From Geodermatophilus sabuli (GTDB lineage: Bacteria; Actinomycetota; Actinomycetes; Mycobacteriales; Geodermatophilaceae): a stretch of DNA of 64,000 bases. Each line of letters begins with the position of its first letter. Positions within the stretch are counted from its first letter, which is position 1. The translations under genes and the position numbers were made by a program. The notes beneath the pieces were generated by a model. The model saw nothing but the letters and a program-made list of their open reading frames with translations, made no database searches and was not told the DNA's origin. Shown here in pieces: positions 48,861 through 60,879 of this stretch. The DNA is taken from positions 186,001 to 250,000 of the forward strand of contig NZ_JAAGWF010000007.1 in the NCBI RefSeq assembly GCF_010686765.1, in the 5' to 3' direction.

Positions 48861-51410
48861 GTGCGCGCTCTCCGCAGGTTCACCGTCCGGGCATCGCTCC
48901 CCGAGGAGCTGATGCCGCTGTCCCAGCTGGTGACGAACCTGCGCTGGTCATGGCACCCCGAGACCCGCGACCTCTTCGAGGCCCTCGACCCGCAGCTGTG
49001 GCAGACCTGCAACGGGGACCCGGTGAAGGTGCTCGGTGAGGTGTCGGCCGAGCGGCTGGCGACCCTCGCCAGGGACCGCCGCTTCCTGCGCCGGCTCACC
49101 GACGTCGTCGACGACCTCGAGGACTACCTGTCCGCGCCGCACTGGTACCAGTCGCTGGGGTCCGACGCGCCCCAGACCATCGCGTACTTCTCCGCCGAGT
49201 TCGGCATCACCGAGGTGCTGCCGCAGTACTCCGGTGGCCTGGGCATCCTGGCCGGTGACCACCTCAAGGCCGCCTCCGACCTCGGCGTCCCCCTGATCGG
49301 GGTCGGCCTGCTGTACCGGGCCGGCTACTTCGAGCAGGGGCTGTCGGCCGACGGCTGGCAGCTGGAGCACTACCCGTCCCTGGACCCGCACGGCCTCCCG
49401 GTCAAGCTGCTGCGCCAGTCCGACGGTTCGGCCGTCGTGATCACCGTGCCGCTGCCGGAGGGGCGCACGCTGCACGCCCACGTGTGGCGGGTGCAGGTGG
49501 GCCGGGTCTCCCTGCTGCTGCTCGACAGCGACATCGAGGAGAACGCCCCGGCCGAGCGGCTGGTCACCGACCGCCTGTACGGCGGCGACGAGGACCACCG
49601 GTTGCGCCAGGAGATGCTGCTGGGCATCGGCGGTGTCCGGGCCCTGCGCGCCTACTGCGGGCTGACCGGCACCCCGCAGCCGGAGGTCTTCCACGCCAAC
49701 GAGGGCCACGCGGGCTTCCAGGGCGTGGAGCGGATCCGCGAGCTCACCGAGTCCCACGGGCTGTCCTTCGCCGAGGCGCTGCAGGCGGTCCGCGCCGGCA
49801 CGGTGTTCACGACCCACACGCCCGTCCCGGCGGGGATCGACCGCTTCCCCCGCGCCCTCATCGAGCGGTACTTCGCCGGTTTCGGCGTCCCGATGGACCA
49901 GCTCATCCCGCTGGGCGCCGAGGAGGACCCGGCGAAGTTCAACATGGCCCACATGGGGCTGCGGCTGGGGCAGCGGGCCAACGGGGTCAGCCAGCTGCAC
50001 GGCCACGTCAGCCGGCACATGTTCAACTACCTGTGGCCCGGCTTCGACGAGGGTGACGTGCCCATCGGGTCGATCACCAACGGCGTGCACGCCCCGACCT
50101 GGACCGCGCGGGAACTCGTCGAGCTCGGCACCCAGGCCAGCAGCCAGGGCGACCCCGTCGAGGTCGAGGGCGACGTGCACTTCGACGGCGTGGACCGGAT
50201 CCCCGCCTCGGACCTGTGGAGCACGCGGCGGCTGTTGCGCGGCCGGCTGGTCGACGAGGTGCGCCGCCGGCTGCGGGAGACCGCGCTGTCGCGGGGCGCG
50301 GCCGAGTCGGAGGTGGGCTGGACCGACGGCGCCTTCGACCCCGACGTCCTCACGATCGGCTTCGCCCGCCGGGTGCCCTCCTACAAGCGGCTGACCCTCA
50401 TGCTGCGCGACCCGGAGCGGCTCAAGGCGCTGCTGCTGGACCCGCAGCGGCCGATCCAGCTGATCATCGCGGGCAAGAGCCACCCGGCCGACGACGGCGG
50501 CAAGCAGCTGATCCAGCAGATGGTGAAGTTCGCCGACGACCCCGAGGTGCGGCACCGGATCGCGTTCCTGCCCGGCTACGACATCGGGATGGCCCGCTAC
50601 CTGTACTGGGGCTGCGACGTCTGGCTCAACAACCCGCTGCGGCCGCTGGAGGCCTGTGGCACGTCGGGCATGAAGGCGGCGCTCAACGGCGGGCTGAACC
50701 TCTCCATCCGCGACGGCTGGTGGGACGAGTGGTTCGACGGCCAGAACGGCTGGGCCATCCCCACCGCCGACGGGGTGACCGACCACGACCGCCGGGACGA
50801 GATCGAGGCCCGGGCCATCTACGAGCTCCTGGGCAACCAGGTGCTGCCGCGCTTCTACGAGACCGACCGCGACGGCATCCCCACGCGCTGGGTGGAGATG
50901 GTGCGGCACACCCTGCGCGAGACCGGGCCGAAGGTGCTGGCCACCCGCATGGTCCGGGACTACGTGCAGCAGCTGTACGTGCCGGCGGCCGGCTCCGCGC
51001 GGTCGATGGCCGAGGGCGGCTACGGCCCGGCGCGCCAGGAGGCCGGCTGGCGGTCGCACCTGCTCGACCACTGGAACGCCGTCCGGGTCGCCCACGTCGA
51101 GGCCACCGGGGCCGGCGACACCCCGGAGATCGGGTCCACCCTGGCGCTGCGCGCCGAGGTCGAACTGCCCGGCCTCGCGCCGTCCGACGTCCAGGTCCAG
51201 GCCGCCTACGGCCGCGTCGACGACGCCGACGGGCTGCACGAGGTGACCACGCTGCCCATGGCGCACGAGCACACCGACGGCTCCCGGCACTGGTTCAGCG
51301 CAACGGTGCCGCTGGAGCGCACCGGCGCGTTCGGCTACACGGTGCGGGTCCTCCCGAACTCCGCACACCTGGCCGACCCGGCCGAGCTCGGCGTGGTCGC
51401 CACGGCCTGA
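48861..51410 (+). CDS. glgP: Alpha-glucan (glycogen/maltodextrin) phosphorylase
   Basis: Releases glucose-1-phosphate from alpha-1,4-glucan using phosphate and PLP. 849 aa, the short bacterial AglP-like type of Rv1328. Domain signs are [48 protein letters not shown], and the PLP/phosphate region [19 protein letters not shown] with the Schiff-base Lys. An N-terminal DUF3417 domain ([16 protein letters not shown]) is typical of this branch. Start GTG at 48861. Confidence 0.95.
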   Translation: MRALRRFTVRASLPEELMPLSQLVTNLRWSWHPETRDLFEALDPQLWQTCNGDPVKVLGEVSAERLATLARDRRFLRRLTDVVDDLEDYLSAPHWYQSLGSDAPQTIAYFSAEFGITEVLPQYSGGLGILAGDHLKAASDLGVPLIGVGLLYRAGYFEQGLSADGWQLEHYPSLDPHGLPVKLLRQSDGSAVVITVPLPEGRTLHAHVWRVQVGRVSLLLLDSDIEENAPAERLVTDRLYGGDEDHRLRQEMLLGIGGVRALRAYCGLTGTPQPEVFHANEGHAGFQGVERIRELTESHGLSFAEALQAVRAGTVFTTHTPVPAGIDRFPRALIERYFAGFGVPMDQLIPLGAEEDPAKFNMAHMGLRLGQRANGVSQLHGHVSRHMFNYLWPGFDEGDVPIGSITNGVHAPTWTARELVELGTQASSQGDPVEVEGDVHFDGVDRIPASDLWSTRRLLRGRLVDEVRRRLRETALSRGAAESEVGWTDGAFDPDVLTIGFARRVPSYKRLTLMLRDPERLKALLLDPQRPIQLIIAGKSHPADDGGKQLIQQMVKFADDPEVRHRIAFLPGYDIGMARYLYWGCDVWLNNPLRPLEACGTSGMKAALNGGLNLSIRDGWWDEWFDGQNGWAIPTADGVTDHDRRDEIEARAIYELLGNQVLPRFYETDRDGIPTRWVEMVRHTLRETGPKVLATRMVRDYVQQLYVPAAGSARSMAEGGYGPARQEAGWRSHLLDHWNAVRVAHVEATGAGDTPEIGSTLALRAEVELPGLAPSDVQVQAAYGRVDDADGLHEVTTLPMAHEHTDGSRHWFSATVPLERTGAFGYTVRVLPNSAHLADPAELGVVATA

Positions 51411-51412
51411 CT

Positions 51413-51447
51413 GAGGAACCCTTCCCCGGGCCCCTGGAGGGTGGCCG
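51413..51447. repeat. Short dispersed hairpin after glgP
   Basis: GAGGAACCCTTCC...GGAGGGTGGCC, an abridged copy directly after the glgP stop. Confidence 0.55.
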
Positions 51448-51566
51448 TTCCAGCGCAGCCCGAGACCCCGAGGCTCATCTGTCACGCGGGTCGCAGCCGT
51501 CCCGGCGGCGGGGCTGCCGATCGGCGTGGCGGTGTTGCCGGTCCACCCACACCCGCTTGACGTCAT

Positions 51567-51572
51567 TAGGCT
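51567..51572 (+). promoter_or_regulatory. -10 box of leaderless FHA gene
   Basis: TAGGCT, 6 nt before ATG 51579 and the same hexamer as cobO; no ribosome site. Confidence 0.55.
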
Positions 51573-51578
51573 GGACAC

Positions 51579-52565
51579 ATGCCCGACCGCTGTGAAGTAC
51601 TGCCAGGAGACTCCGTCGTCGCTCGACGGGGAGGCGGTCTCCTGTGGGTGGACGCCCCGGGATCGCCGGCCCTGGTGGCCGCACTCCACGCCTGCCTCGG
51701 GGTCTCCGGCCCCGGCGCCGAGCGGGTCCTCGGTGCGGTCGCCGGTCAGGTCGCCGCGCTCGGCGGTGGTTCCGCGTCCTTCGCCCTGGTGCTCGTCGAC
51801 AGCGCCGGCGGCACCGGCACCGGCACGGCGCTGTGGTCGGGCAAGGGCCAGCCCGCCGTCGACGGCGTCCCCGTCTCGGGCTCGTCCTTCGACCACTGCA
51901 CGCTGGCCAGCGGCTTCCAGCTCGGCCAGACCCTCTACGTGGGCCCGGGTCAGCCGGTGCCCTCCATGCCCCCGGGGGTGGCCTACGACCTCGTCGAGGG
52001 CACCGTGCCCGGGTCCGGGGCGATGCTGCAGCTCGCGGCCGTGGCGCACGTCTCCTCGGCGGCCGCCCCGCAGGCCGGTCCCGCACCCTCGTCGTTCACC
52101 GCGGGGTCCGACGCGGGCTTCGGCTCCGCCGGGTCCTCCGGCTACGGGGCCACCGCTGCCCCGGCGGCCCAGGACCCCGACGAGGGGGAGTCGACCGCCT
52201 TCTGGAAGCCCGAGCCGCCGGCCGCTCCGATCCTGCGCTTCGACGACGGCCTGGTCGTGACCGTGGACGAGGACCTGGTGCTCGGCCGGCGTCCCGACAA
52301 CCACGAGATGGTCAGCAACGGCACCGCCCGGCCGGTCCCGATCGCCGACACCCAGAACGTGCTCTCCTCCGCGCACGCCGCGATCCAGCGCAGCGGCCGG
52401 GAGGTGTCGCTGATCGACCTCGGCTCGCTCAACGGCACCCACGTCGCCGGTCCCGAGGCCACCGAGTGGACCCAGCTCGAGCCCGGCGTGGCGCACCCGC
52501 TCTCCGACGGCGACCGGCTGCTGCTCGGCTGGACCGTCATCACCTTCGAGCAGACGACCGACTAG
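51579..52565 (+). CDS. FHA-domain protein
   Basis: 328 aa. The C-terminal FHA domain (about 235-325) has LVLGRRPDN (Arg of the phosphothreonine pocket), LSSAHAAIQ (Ser-His) and LIDLGSLNGTHV (Asn-Gly), all needed to bind phosphothreonine. The N-terminal 150 residues form an unnamed alpha/beta domain, linked by a Ser/Gly/Ala-rich stretch. A partner Ser/Thr kinase would be expected but none is in the window. Location between glgP and glgX may link phospho-signalling to glucan metabolism; this is inference. Confidence 0.85.
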   Translation: MPDRCEVLPGDSVVARRGGGLLWVDAPGSPALVAALHACLGVSGPGAERVLGAVAGQVAALGGGSASFALVLVDSAGGTGTGTALWSGKGQPAVDGVPVSGSSFDHCTLASGFQLGQTLYVGPGQPVPSMPPGVAYDLVEGTVPGSGAMLQLAAVAHVSSAAAPQAGPAPSSFTAGSDAGFGSAGSSGYGATAAPAAQDPDEGESTAFWKPEPPAAPILRFDDGLVVTVDEDLVLGRRPDNHEMVSNGTARPVPIADTQNVLSSAHAAIQRSGREVSLIDLGSLNGTHVAGPEATEWTQLEPGVAHPLSDGDRLLLGWTVITFEQTTD

Positions 52566-52569
52566 GAGC

Positions 52570-52622
52570 GGACCCCGTCCTCCCACCCTCCGCACGCTCG
52601 GGGCGGGACCCGGGACGGGGCC
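52570..52622. repeat. Dispersed hairpin repeat between FHA gene and glgX
   Basis: GGACCCCGTCCTCCC pairs with GGGACGGGGCC; same arm pair as the copies at 26.3 and 46.6 kb. Two-way terminator position. Confidence 0.7.
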
Positions 52623-54761
<2,139 letters not shown>

Positions 54762-54836
54762 GAGGGTGATCCTGCCAACACCCGGCCGGTCGGGGCGGCA
54801 GGGTGGTGCCGCCGGGCGGGTTGGTTGGATGGGCAC

Positions 54837-55622
54837 GTGCCGAACGAGCCGGTCGTCGAGATGCGCGGCGTGGACGTCGTCCGCGGGGACACCCACCTGC
54901 TGCGCGGCGTCGACTGGACCGTCGCGCCCGAGCAGCGCTGGGTGGTCCTCGGACCCAACGGAGCGGGGAAGACGACGTTGCTGCAACTGGCGGCGGCGCA
55001 CCTGCACCCGACGCGGGGCACCGTGCGGCTGCTGGGGGAGACCCTCGGCGCCGTCGACGTCTTCGAGCTGCGCCCGCGGATCGGGCTCACCAGCGCCGCT
55101 CTCGCCCAGCGCATCCAGCCCGCCGAGCGCACCGGGGACGTCGTCCTCTCCGCGGGGTACGCGGTCGTCGGCCGCGGGCGGGAGCGCTACGACGTCCACG
55201 ACCTCACCCGTGCGGCCACGCTCATGAAGCAGTGGGGTGTGGCACCGATGGCGCACCGCTCCTTCGGCACGCTCAGCGAGGGTGAGCGCAAGCGGGTGCA
55301 GATCGCCCGGGCGCTCATGCCCGACCCCGAGCTGCTGCTGCTCGACGAGCCGGGCGCGGGCCTGGACCTGGGTGGCCGGGAGGACCTGGTCAGCCGGCTG
55401 GCCGACCTGGCGCACCACCGCTACGCGCCGGCCCAGGTGCTGGTCACCCACCACGTGGAGGAGATCCCGCCCGGCTACGGCCACGCACTGCTGCTGCGCG
55501 GCGGCGAGGTGGTGGCCGCCGGGCCGATGGAGCAGGTGCTGACCGCCGAGACGCTGTCGGAGACGTTCGGGCTGGCACTGCAGGTGGAGCGGGCCGACGG
55601 CCGCTGGACGGCCCGCCGGTAG
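54837..55622 (+). CDS. Stand-alone ABC-type ATP-binding protein
   Basis: 261 aa. Walker A GPNGAGKTT, signature TLSEGERKRVQIA (variant of LSGGQ), Walker B LLLLDEPGAGLD, switch His in QVLVTHHVEEIP. It resembles the YlmA/ModF-type ATPases annotated as iron or molybdate transporter components, but no permease gene is near. Start GTG at 54837, with TTGGAT 6 nt before and no ribosome site. The function may be import with remote permeases or non-transport. Confidence 0.85.
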   Translation: MPNEPVVEMRGVDVVRGDTHLLRGVDWTVAPEQRWVVLGPNGAGKTTLLQLAAAHLHPTRGTVRLLGETLGAVDVFELRPRIGLTSAALAQRIQPAERTGDVVLSAGYAVVGRGRERYDVHDLTRAATLMKQWGVAPMAHRSFGTLSEGERKRVQIARALMPDPELLLLDEPGAGLDLGGREDLVSRLADLAHHRYAPAQVLVTHHVEEIPPGYGHALLLRGGEVVAAGPMEQVLTAETLSETFGLALQVERADGRWTARR

Positions 55623-55624
55623 CC

Positions 55625-55668
55625 GGTCCGCCCTCCACGGGCTCGGGGCGGGGCCCGGGAGGTGGGCC
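55625..55668. repeat. Dispersed hairpin repeat upstream of the crotonase gene
   Basis: GGTCCGCCCTCC pairs imperfectly with GGGAGGTGGGCC. A TAGGGT box (55671-55676) follows at once, so the next gene's promoter abuts the hairpin. Confidence 0.6.
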
Positions 55669-55712
55669 GTTAGGGTGCCCGCGACGACGTCGTCCACCCG
55701 CAGGAGGCCCCC

Positions 55713-56498
55713 ATGGCAGCGCCGGAGTTCGTGACCCTGCAGGTGGCCGACGGCGTGGGGACCATCCGTCTGGACCGGCCCAAGATGAACGCGATCGACG
55801 AGCAGCTGCACCGGGAGGTCCGCGCCGCGGCGCTGGAGGCCGGCGAGCGCTCCGACGTCCGCGCGGTGGTGCTCTACGGCGGGGAGCGGGTGTTCGCCGC
55901 CGGCGCCGACATCAAGGCCATGTCGCAGCTGGACGGCTCGAGCATGGTCGCCTGGGGGCGGGAGCTCACCGACTCGTTCACCGCGGTCCAGCGGGTGCCC
56001 AAGCCGGTGATCGCCGCCATCACCGGCTACGCGCTCGGCGGCGGGTACGAGCTGGCCCTGTGCGCCGACTTCCGCGTCATGGGGGCCGGCGCGAAGATCG
56101 GCCAGCCCGAGATCCTGCTGGGTGTCATCCCCGGCGCAGGGGGCACCCAGCGGCTGGCCCGCCTGGTCGGCCCGGCCAAGGCCAAGGACCTCGTGTTCAC
56201 CGGCCGGCACGTCGGCGCCGAGGAGGCGCTGGAGCTCGGGCTGGCCGACGCCGTCGTCCCGGACGACGAGGTGTACCCGACGGCGGTGGCCATGGCCCGC
56301 AAGTTCGCGGCCGGCCCGCCGCTCGCGCTGGCTGCCGCCAAGCGGGCCGTCGACGAGGGCCTGGACGTGCCGCTGCACGAGGGGCTGGCGCTGGAGAGCC
56401 GGCTGTTCGCGGAGCTGTTCGACACCGAGGACCAGAAGGCCGGCATGCGCTCCTTCCTCGAGAGCGGCCCGGGCAAGGCGACCTTCACCGGTCGCTGA
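55713..56498 (+). CDS. Enoyl-CoA hydratase (crotonase)
   Basis: 261-aa crotonase. Oxyanion hole segments are VFAAGADIKAMSQ and ITGYALGGGYELALCADFRVMG. The catalytic Glu pair is in KIGQPEILLGVIPGAGGTQRL, the pattern of true hydratases. It probably forms 3-hydroxyacyl-CoA from crotonyl-CoA or the reverse, linking the dehydrogenase at 24 kb to Ccr, or works in beta-oxidation. ATG 55713 has AGGAGG at good spacing. Promoter TAGGGT about 36 nt upstream. Confidence 0.93.
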   Translation: MAAPEFVTLQVADGVGTIRLDRPKMNAIDEQLHREVRAAALEAGERSDVRAVVLYGGERVFAAGADIKAMSQLDGSSMVAWGRELTDSFTAVQRVPKPVIAAITGYALGGGYELALCADFRVMGAGAKIGQPEILLGVIPGAGGTQRLARLVGPAKAKDLVFTGRHVGAEEALELGLADAVVPDDEVYPTAVAMARKFAAGPPLALAAAKRAVDEGLDVPLHEGLALESRLFAELFDTEDQKAGMRSFLESGPGKATFTGR

Positions 56499-56641
56499 CC
56501 CACCGGCGGGCGCTGTTCACCGGATCGACACCCGGCGGCGGGACCGGGGACCCGGCGCGAGACCCCACCGTCTGTCACCATCCCGGCAGCCCCCGCCGCG
56601 CCCACTCGGACGGGCGACGCGGACACCACTGGAGGAGAACC

Positions 56642-57808
56642 GTGCAGCGCACCACCCTGGGCAGACGCCCCACCCTGCGGACGGCGGCGGTGCTGGCCAC
56701 CGCGACCCTGACCCTCGCCGCCTGCGGGGGCGGGGACGACGGCGGCTCCGGGGGCGGCGGCTCCGACAGCGACGCGGCGAGCGCGACCTCGCTGTCCGAC
56801 TTCGGTGACCTCGACGCGCTGGTCGCGGCGGCGGAGGCCGAGGGCACGCTGAACGTCATCGCCCTGCCGCCGGACTGGGCCAACTACGGCGAGATGATCT
56901 CCACCTTCGAGGAGAAGTACGACATCCAGGTCGAGAGCGCCCTGCCCGACGGCTCCAGCCAGGACGAGCTGAACGCGGTGACCAGCCAGCGCGGCCAGGA
57001 CCGCGCCCCCGACGTGCTCGACCTCGGCACCGCCTTCGCCCGGCAGGCCCAGGCCCAGGACCTGCTCGCGCCCTACCAGGTGCAGACCTGGGACGAGATC
57101 CCCGAGGGCCAGAAGGACCCGGAGGGCCACTGGTACAACGACTACGGCGGCTACATCTCCATCGGCTGCAACGCCACGGTCATCGCCGAGTGCCCCACGA
57201 CCTTCGCCGACCTGCTCGACCCGCAGTACGCCGGACAGGTCGCGCTCAACGGCAACCCGACCCAGGCCGCGGCGGCCTTCTCCGGGGTGTGGGCGGCGTC
57301 CCTGGCCAACGGCGGCAGCCTGGACGACATCGGCCCGGGCATCGACTTCTTCAAGCAGGTCAAGGACGTCGGCAACTTCAACCCGGTCGAGATCACCCCG
57401 GCGACCATCCAGAGCGGGGAGACCCCGCTGGCCCTCGACTGGGACTACCTCAACGCCGGCCTCACCGACACCCTCGCCGACCAGGGCGTGGAGTGGCAGG
57501 TCGCCGTCCCGACCGACGGGCTCTTCGGCGGCTACTACAGCCAGGCGATCAGCAAGTTCGCCCCGCACCCCGCCGCGGCCCGCCTGTGGCAGGAGTTCCT
57601 CTACAGCGACGAGGGCCAGAACATCTGGCTCGGCGGCGGCGCCCGGCCGGTGCGGCTGCCGGCGATGGAGCAGGCCGGGACGGCGGACGCCGAGCTGCTC
57701 AGCGCCCTGCCCCCGGTGGAGGGCACCGCCGACTTCCCGTCCCAGGAGCAGGAGACCGCCGCGCAGCAGGTGGTGGCCGAGCGCTGGAACGCGGAGATCT
57801 CGGGCTGA
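56642..57808 (+). CDS. ABC importer substrate-binding lipoprotein (PotD/AfuA-like)
   Basis: 388 aa, GTG at 56642 with GGAGGAG before it. Signal with lipobox LAAC, then a Gly/Ser/Asp linker. The mature protein is a two-lobed type II binding protein (GTLNVIALPPDWANYGEMI..., YNDYGGYISIGCN, SKFAPHPAAARLWQEFLYSDEGQ) of the polyamine/iron/aminoethylphosphonate group. The ligand cannot be fixed from sequence. It heads a four-gene importer operon. The 143-bp gap upstream shows no clear promoter or riboswitch. Confidence 0.9.
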   Translation: MQRTTLGRRPTLRTAAVLATATLTLAACGGGDDGGSGGGGSDSDAASATSLSDFGDLDALVAAAEAEGTLNVIALPPDWANYGEMISTFEEKYDIQVESALPDGSSQDELNAVTSQRGQDRAPDVLDLGTAFARQAQAQDLLAPYQVQTWDEIPEGQKDPEGHWYNDYGGYISIGCNATVIAECPTTFADLLDPQYAGQVALNGNPTQAAAAFSGVWAASLANGGSLDDIGPGIDFFKQVKDVGNFNPVEITPATIQSGETPLALDWDYLNAGLTDTLADQGVEWQVAVPTDGLFGGYYSQAISKFAPHPAAARLWQEFLYSDEGQNIWLGGGARPVRLPAMEQAGTADAELLSALPPVEGTADFPSQEQETAAQQVVAERWNAEISG

Positions 57809-58746
57809 GCACGTCCACGACCCAGACGGCCCCGCCCCGGGCCGGCGACCCAGCGGTCGCCGGCCCGGGGCGGTCGTCGCGGCGCCGCCGGGGACGGGCC
57901 GGGCTGCTCGTCGCCCTGGGCGCGCTGCCGTTCCTGCTCTACGTCGCGGTGTTCCTGCTGCTGCCCATCGCGGTGGTCGCGGTGGAGGCCTTCCGCGCCA
58001 CCGACCCGGTCACCTTCGAGGAGAGCTGGTCGACCGACAGCATCACCACCATCACCGAGGGTGCCTACCGGCGCGCCTACGTGGGCAGCCTGCAGCTCTC
58101 CGCGCTCACCGCGGTGCTCGGCGCCGCCCTCGGGCTGACGCTGGCGGTGGCCGTCCTGCGGTCACGCCGGGGCCGGCTGCTGCGCCGGCTGGTGCTGACC
58201 GCCTCGGGTGTGCTCGCCAACTTCGGCGGCGTCCCCCTGGCCTTCGCCTTCATCGCCACGATCGGCAACGCCGGCGTGGTGACCGCGCTGCTCACCGACA
58301 CCCTCGGGCTGGCCGGCTTCTCGCTGTACTCGATGACCGGCCTGGCGCTGGTCTACCTGTACTTCCTCGTGCCCCTGATGGTGCTCACGATCACCCCGGC
58401 GCTCGAGGCGCTGCGGCCGCAGTGGCGGGAGGCCGCGGACAACCTCGGCGCCACCGGCTGGCAGTACTGGCGGTACGTGGGCGGGCCGGTGCTGGCCCCG
58501 CCGGTCATCGGCGCCACCATGCTGCTGTTCGCGTCGGCGTTCGCGGCCTACGCCACCGCCCGGGCGCTGGTGGGCAGCAGCATCCCGCTGGTGACCCTGC
58601 AGATCGCCGACGCGCTGTCGAGCAACGTCGTCGTCGGCGCGGAGAACCTGGGCAAGGCGCTCGCCCTGGGCATGGTCGTGCTCATCGGCCTGGTCATGGT
58701 CTTCTACGCCTGGGTGCAGCGGCGCACGCAGCGGTGGCTGTCGTGA
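57805..58746 (+). CDS. ABC importer permease 1, probable CTG start
   Basis: 313 aa. About six membrane helices; the EAA loop is WREAADNLGATGWQYWRYV. A basic N-terminus (SSRRRRGRAG) precedes the first helix (LLVALGALPFLLYVAVFLLL). No ATG, GTG or TTG exists between 57805 and the middle of that helix (GTG near 57947). CTG at 57805 overlaps the preceding stop as CTGA and has GGAG 8 nt upstream, so it is the likely initiator. The stop overlaps the next gene as GTGA. Confidence 0.9.
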   Translation: MSTSTTQTAPPRAGDPAVAGPGRSSRRRRGRAGLLVALGALPFLLYVAVFLLLPIAVVAVEAFRATDPVTFEESWSTDSITTITEGAYRRAYVGSLQLSALTAVLGAALGLTLAVAVLRSRRGRLLRRLVLTASGVLANFGGVPLAFAFIATIGNAGVVTALLTDTLGLAGFSLYSMTGLALVYLYFLVPLMVLTITPALEALRPQWREAADNLGATGWQYWRYVGGPVLAPPVIGATMLLFASAFAAYATARALVGSSIPLVTLQIADALSSNVVVGAENLGKALALGMVVLIGLVMVFYAWVQRRTQRWLS

Positions 58747-59630
58747 CGGCGCTGGCCACGGGGGGTGTCGCGGGTGCCGGGAGTGTCGCCCCGGAGGCGC
58801 CGGTCCGCGCCGGCCGGCGGGGCGGCGGCGCCTGGCGCTGGGTGGTCCTGGCGCTGTTCGGGCTGTACTTCCTGGTGCCCATCGCCGCCTCGGTGTGGTT
58901 CACCGTCCGGGACCGCGGCGCGGGCGGGCTGACCGCCGAGCACTACACCGGCATCCCGGGTGCCGAGGGCTTCGCCGAGACCTTCGGCCGGTCGCTGACG
59001 CTCGCGGCGCTGACCGTGCTGATCTCGCTGGTCCTGATGGTGCCGACCGTCGTCCTGGTGGAGCTGCGCCTTCCGCGCCTGCGGACGACGGTGGAGCTGC
59101 TCACCCTCCTGCCGCTGGTGCTGCCGCCGATCGCCCTCGTGGTCGGCGTCCGCAGCGTGCTGGCCTGGGCGCCGGACTACTTCTTCGGCACCCCGCTGGC
59201 CGAGGTGTTCTTCGCGCTCCAGCGGCCGTCGCTGCCCTGGATCCTGGTCTTCGTCTACGTCGTCCTCGCGCTGCCGTTCGTCTACCGCGCCCTGGACGCC
59301 GGCCTGCGCGGCACCGACCTGCGGACGCTCACCGAGGCCGCCCGCAACCTCGGCGCCTCCTGGCCGCGGGTCCTCGTCTCGGTCGTGCTGCCGGTGCTCC
59401 GCACGTCGGTGCTCAACGCCGCGTTCCTGACCCTCGCCCTCGTCCTCGGGGAGTTCACCATCGCCCAGATCCTGGGCTTCCGGACGTTCCCCACCTGGAT
59501 CCTGGAGATCTCCGGGTCCCAGCCCCAGCTGTCGGTGGCGGTCTCGGTGCTCTCCCTCGGGATGACCTGGGTCCTGCTGCTGCTGATCTCCGCGCTCGAC
59601 CGCCGGCGTGCGGGGAAGGAGTCCGCATGA
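58743..59630 (+). CDS. ABC importer permease 2
   Basis: 295 aa, GTG at 58743 overlapping the permease 1 stop. First helix WVVLALFGLYFLVPIAASVWF; EAA loop LTEAARNLGASWPRVLVSV. Together with permease 1 it forms the membrane channel, as in Pot and Afu systems. The stop overlaps the ATPase gene by ATGA. Confidence 0.92.
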   Translation: MTALATGGVAGAGSVAPEAPVRAGRRGGGAWRWVVLALFGLYFLVPIAASVWFTVRDRGAGGLTAEHYTGIPGAEGFAETFGRSLTLAALTVLISLVLMVPTVVLVELRLPRLRTTVELLTLLPLVLPPIALVVGVRSVLAWAPDYFFGTPLAEVFFALQRPSLPWILVFVYVVLALPFVYRALDAGLRGTDLRTLTEAARNLGASWPRVLVSVVLPVLRTSVLNAAFLTLALVLGEFTIAQILGFRTFPTWILEISGSQPQLSVAVSVLSLGMTWVLLLLISALDRRRAGKESA

Positions 59631-60736
59631 CCACGGCCCCTCCGGGGACGGCCCGGGTCGCGGCCGCGCCGGCCGACCTGCGCGAGCGCCCCGGCGTCGG
59701 CGTCCGGCTCGAGGGACTCACCCGCCGCTACGGGTCGGTCCTGGCCCTCGACGGGCTGGACCTCGAGGTGGCCGGTGGCGAGTTCCTCGCCCTCCTCGGG
59801 CCCTCGGGCTGCGGCAAGACGACCGCGCTGCGCGCGATCGCCGGCTTCGAGCAGCCCGATGCCGGCCGGGTGCTGCTCGACGGCCGGGACATCACCGGCG
59901 TCCCGGCCAGCAAGCGGGACATGGGCATGGTGTTCCAGGCCTACAGCCTGTTCCCCAACCTGACCGTCGCCGAGAACGTCGCCTTCGGCCTGCGGGTCCG
60001 GCGGCGCGGCAAGGGCGAGCAGACCCGGCGGGCCGCCGAGCTGCTGGAGCTCGTCGGCCTCGCCGACCGGGGCGGCCGCTACCCCCACCAGCTCTCGGGC
60101 GGCCAGCAGCAGCGGGTCGCGCTGGCCCGGGCGCTGGCCGTCGCGCCGCAGGTGCTCCTGCTCGACGAGCCGCTGTCGGCGCTGGACGCCCAGGTGCGGG
60201 TGCAGCTCCGGGAGGAGATCCGCCGCATCCAGCTCGAGCTCGGCATCACCACGGTGTTCGTCACCCACGACCAGGCCGAGGCGCTGTCGGTGGCCGACCG
60301 GGTGGGGGTGCTGCGCGAGGGCCGGCTCGAGCAGGTGGCCTCGCCCGACGAGCTGTACCAGCGGCCGGCGACGGCGTTCGTCGCCGAGTTCGTCGGCACG
60401 ATGAACCGGGTGCCGGCGGTGCCGGCCGACGGGGGGGTCGAGCTGCTCGGCGTCCGCCGGCCGGTGGCCGGACCGGTCCCCGGCGCCGGTCCCGTCGTGG
60501 CCCTGGTCCGGCCGGAGTCGCTCACCGTCGTCGCCGACCCCGCCGGCGCCGGACGGGTGGTGACCCGCACGTTCTCCGGTGCCTCGACCCGGCTGGCGGT
60601 CGCCCTGCCCGACGGCGTGGAGGTCGCGGTCGACGTCGGGAGCGCGGAGAGCGCCGACCTGGTCCCCGGGACGGCGGTCACCGTGGTGCCCGCCGATCGA
60701 CCGGTGCTGGTGGCCCCGGCCGGACCGGCGCAGTAG
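59627..60736 (+). CDS. ABC importer ATPase with TOBE domain
   Basis: 369 aa. Walker A GPSGCGKTT, signature LSGGQQQRVALARAL, Walker B LLLDEPLSALD, switch His in VFVTHDQAEALSVADR. A C-terminal TOBE-type region (from about 260, VPAVPADGGVELLG...) is typical of PotA/FbpC proteins. Powers the importer encoded just upstream; all four genes overlap or abut, so subunits are made in fixed ratio. Confidence 0.94.
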   Translation: MTTAPPGTARVAAAPADLRERPGVGVRLEGLTRRYGSVLALDGLDLEVAGGEFLALLGPSGCGKTTALRAIAGFEQPDAGRVLLDGRDITGVPASKRDMGMVFQAYSLFPNLTVAENVAFGLRVRRRGKGEQTRRAAELLELVGLADRGGRYPHQLSGGQQQRVALARALAVAPQVLLLDEPLSALDAQVRVQLREEIRRIQLELGITTVFVTHDQAEALSVADRVGVLREGRLEQVASPDELYQRPATAFVAEFVGTMNRVPAVPADGGVELLGVRRPVAGPVPGAGPVVALVRPESLTVVADPAGAGRVVTRTFSGASTRLAVALPDGVEVAVDVGSAESADLVPGTAVTVVPADRPVLVAPAGPAQ

Positions 60737-60796
60737 CGGCCCGGACGCCGTCCGACGGTGGTGACCGGGGTCACCGGGCCTCCGGGGGGCGGCCCC

Positions 60797-60812
60797 GTTA
60801 CCCGGCGGTAAC
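60797..60812. promoter_or_regulatory. Inverted-repeat operator candidate before etfBA
   Basis: GTTACC-CGGC-GGTAAC, perfect 6-bp arms, ending 6 nt before a TATCGG -10 candidate (60819-60824). It has the same sequence type and spacing as the site before meaA. Confidence 0.55.
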
Positions 60813-60879
60813 CTCCACTATCGGAGCAGGCAGGCGGCTGCCCGCAACCTGACACCCCAGCGCGGAGGTAGGTCTGACG

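Noticed and set aside
56499..56641. Riboswitch (TPP-like) before the ABC importer
   Set aside because: I looked for the conserved CUGAGA and ACCUGA elements and did not find them.
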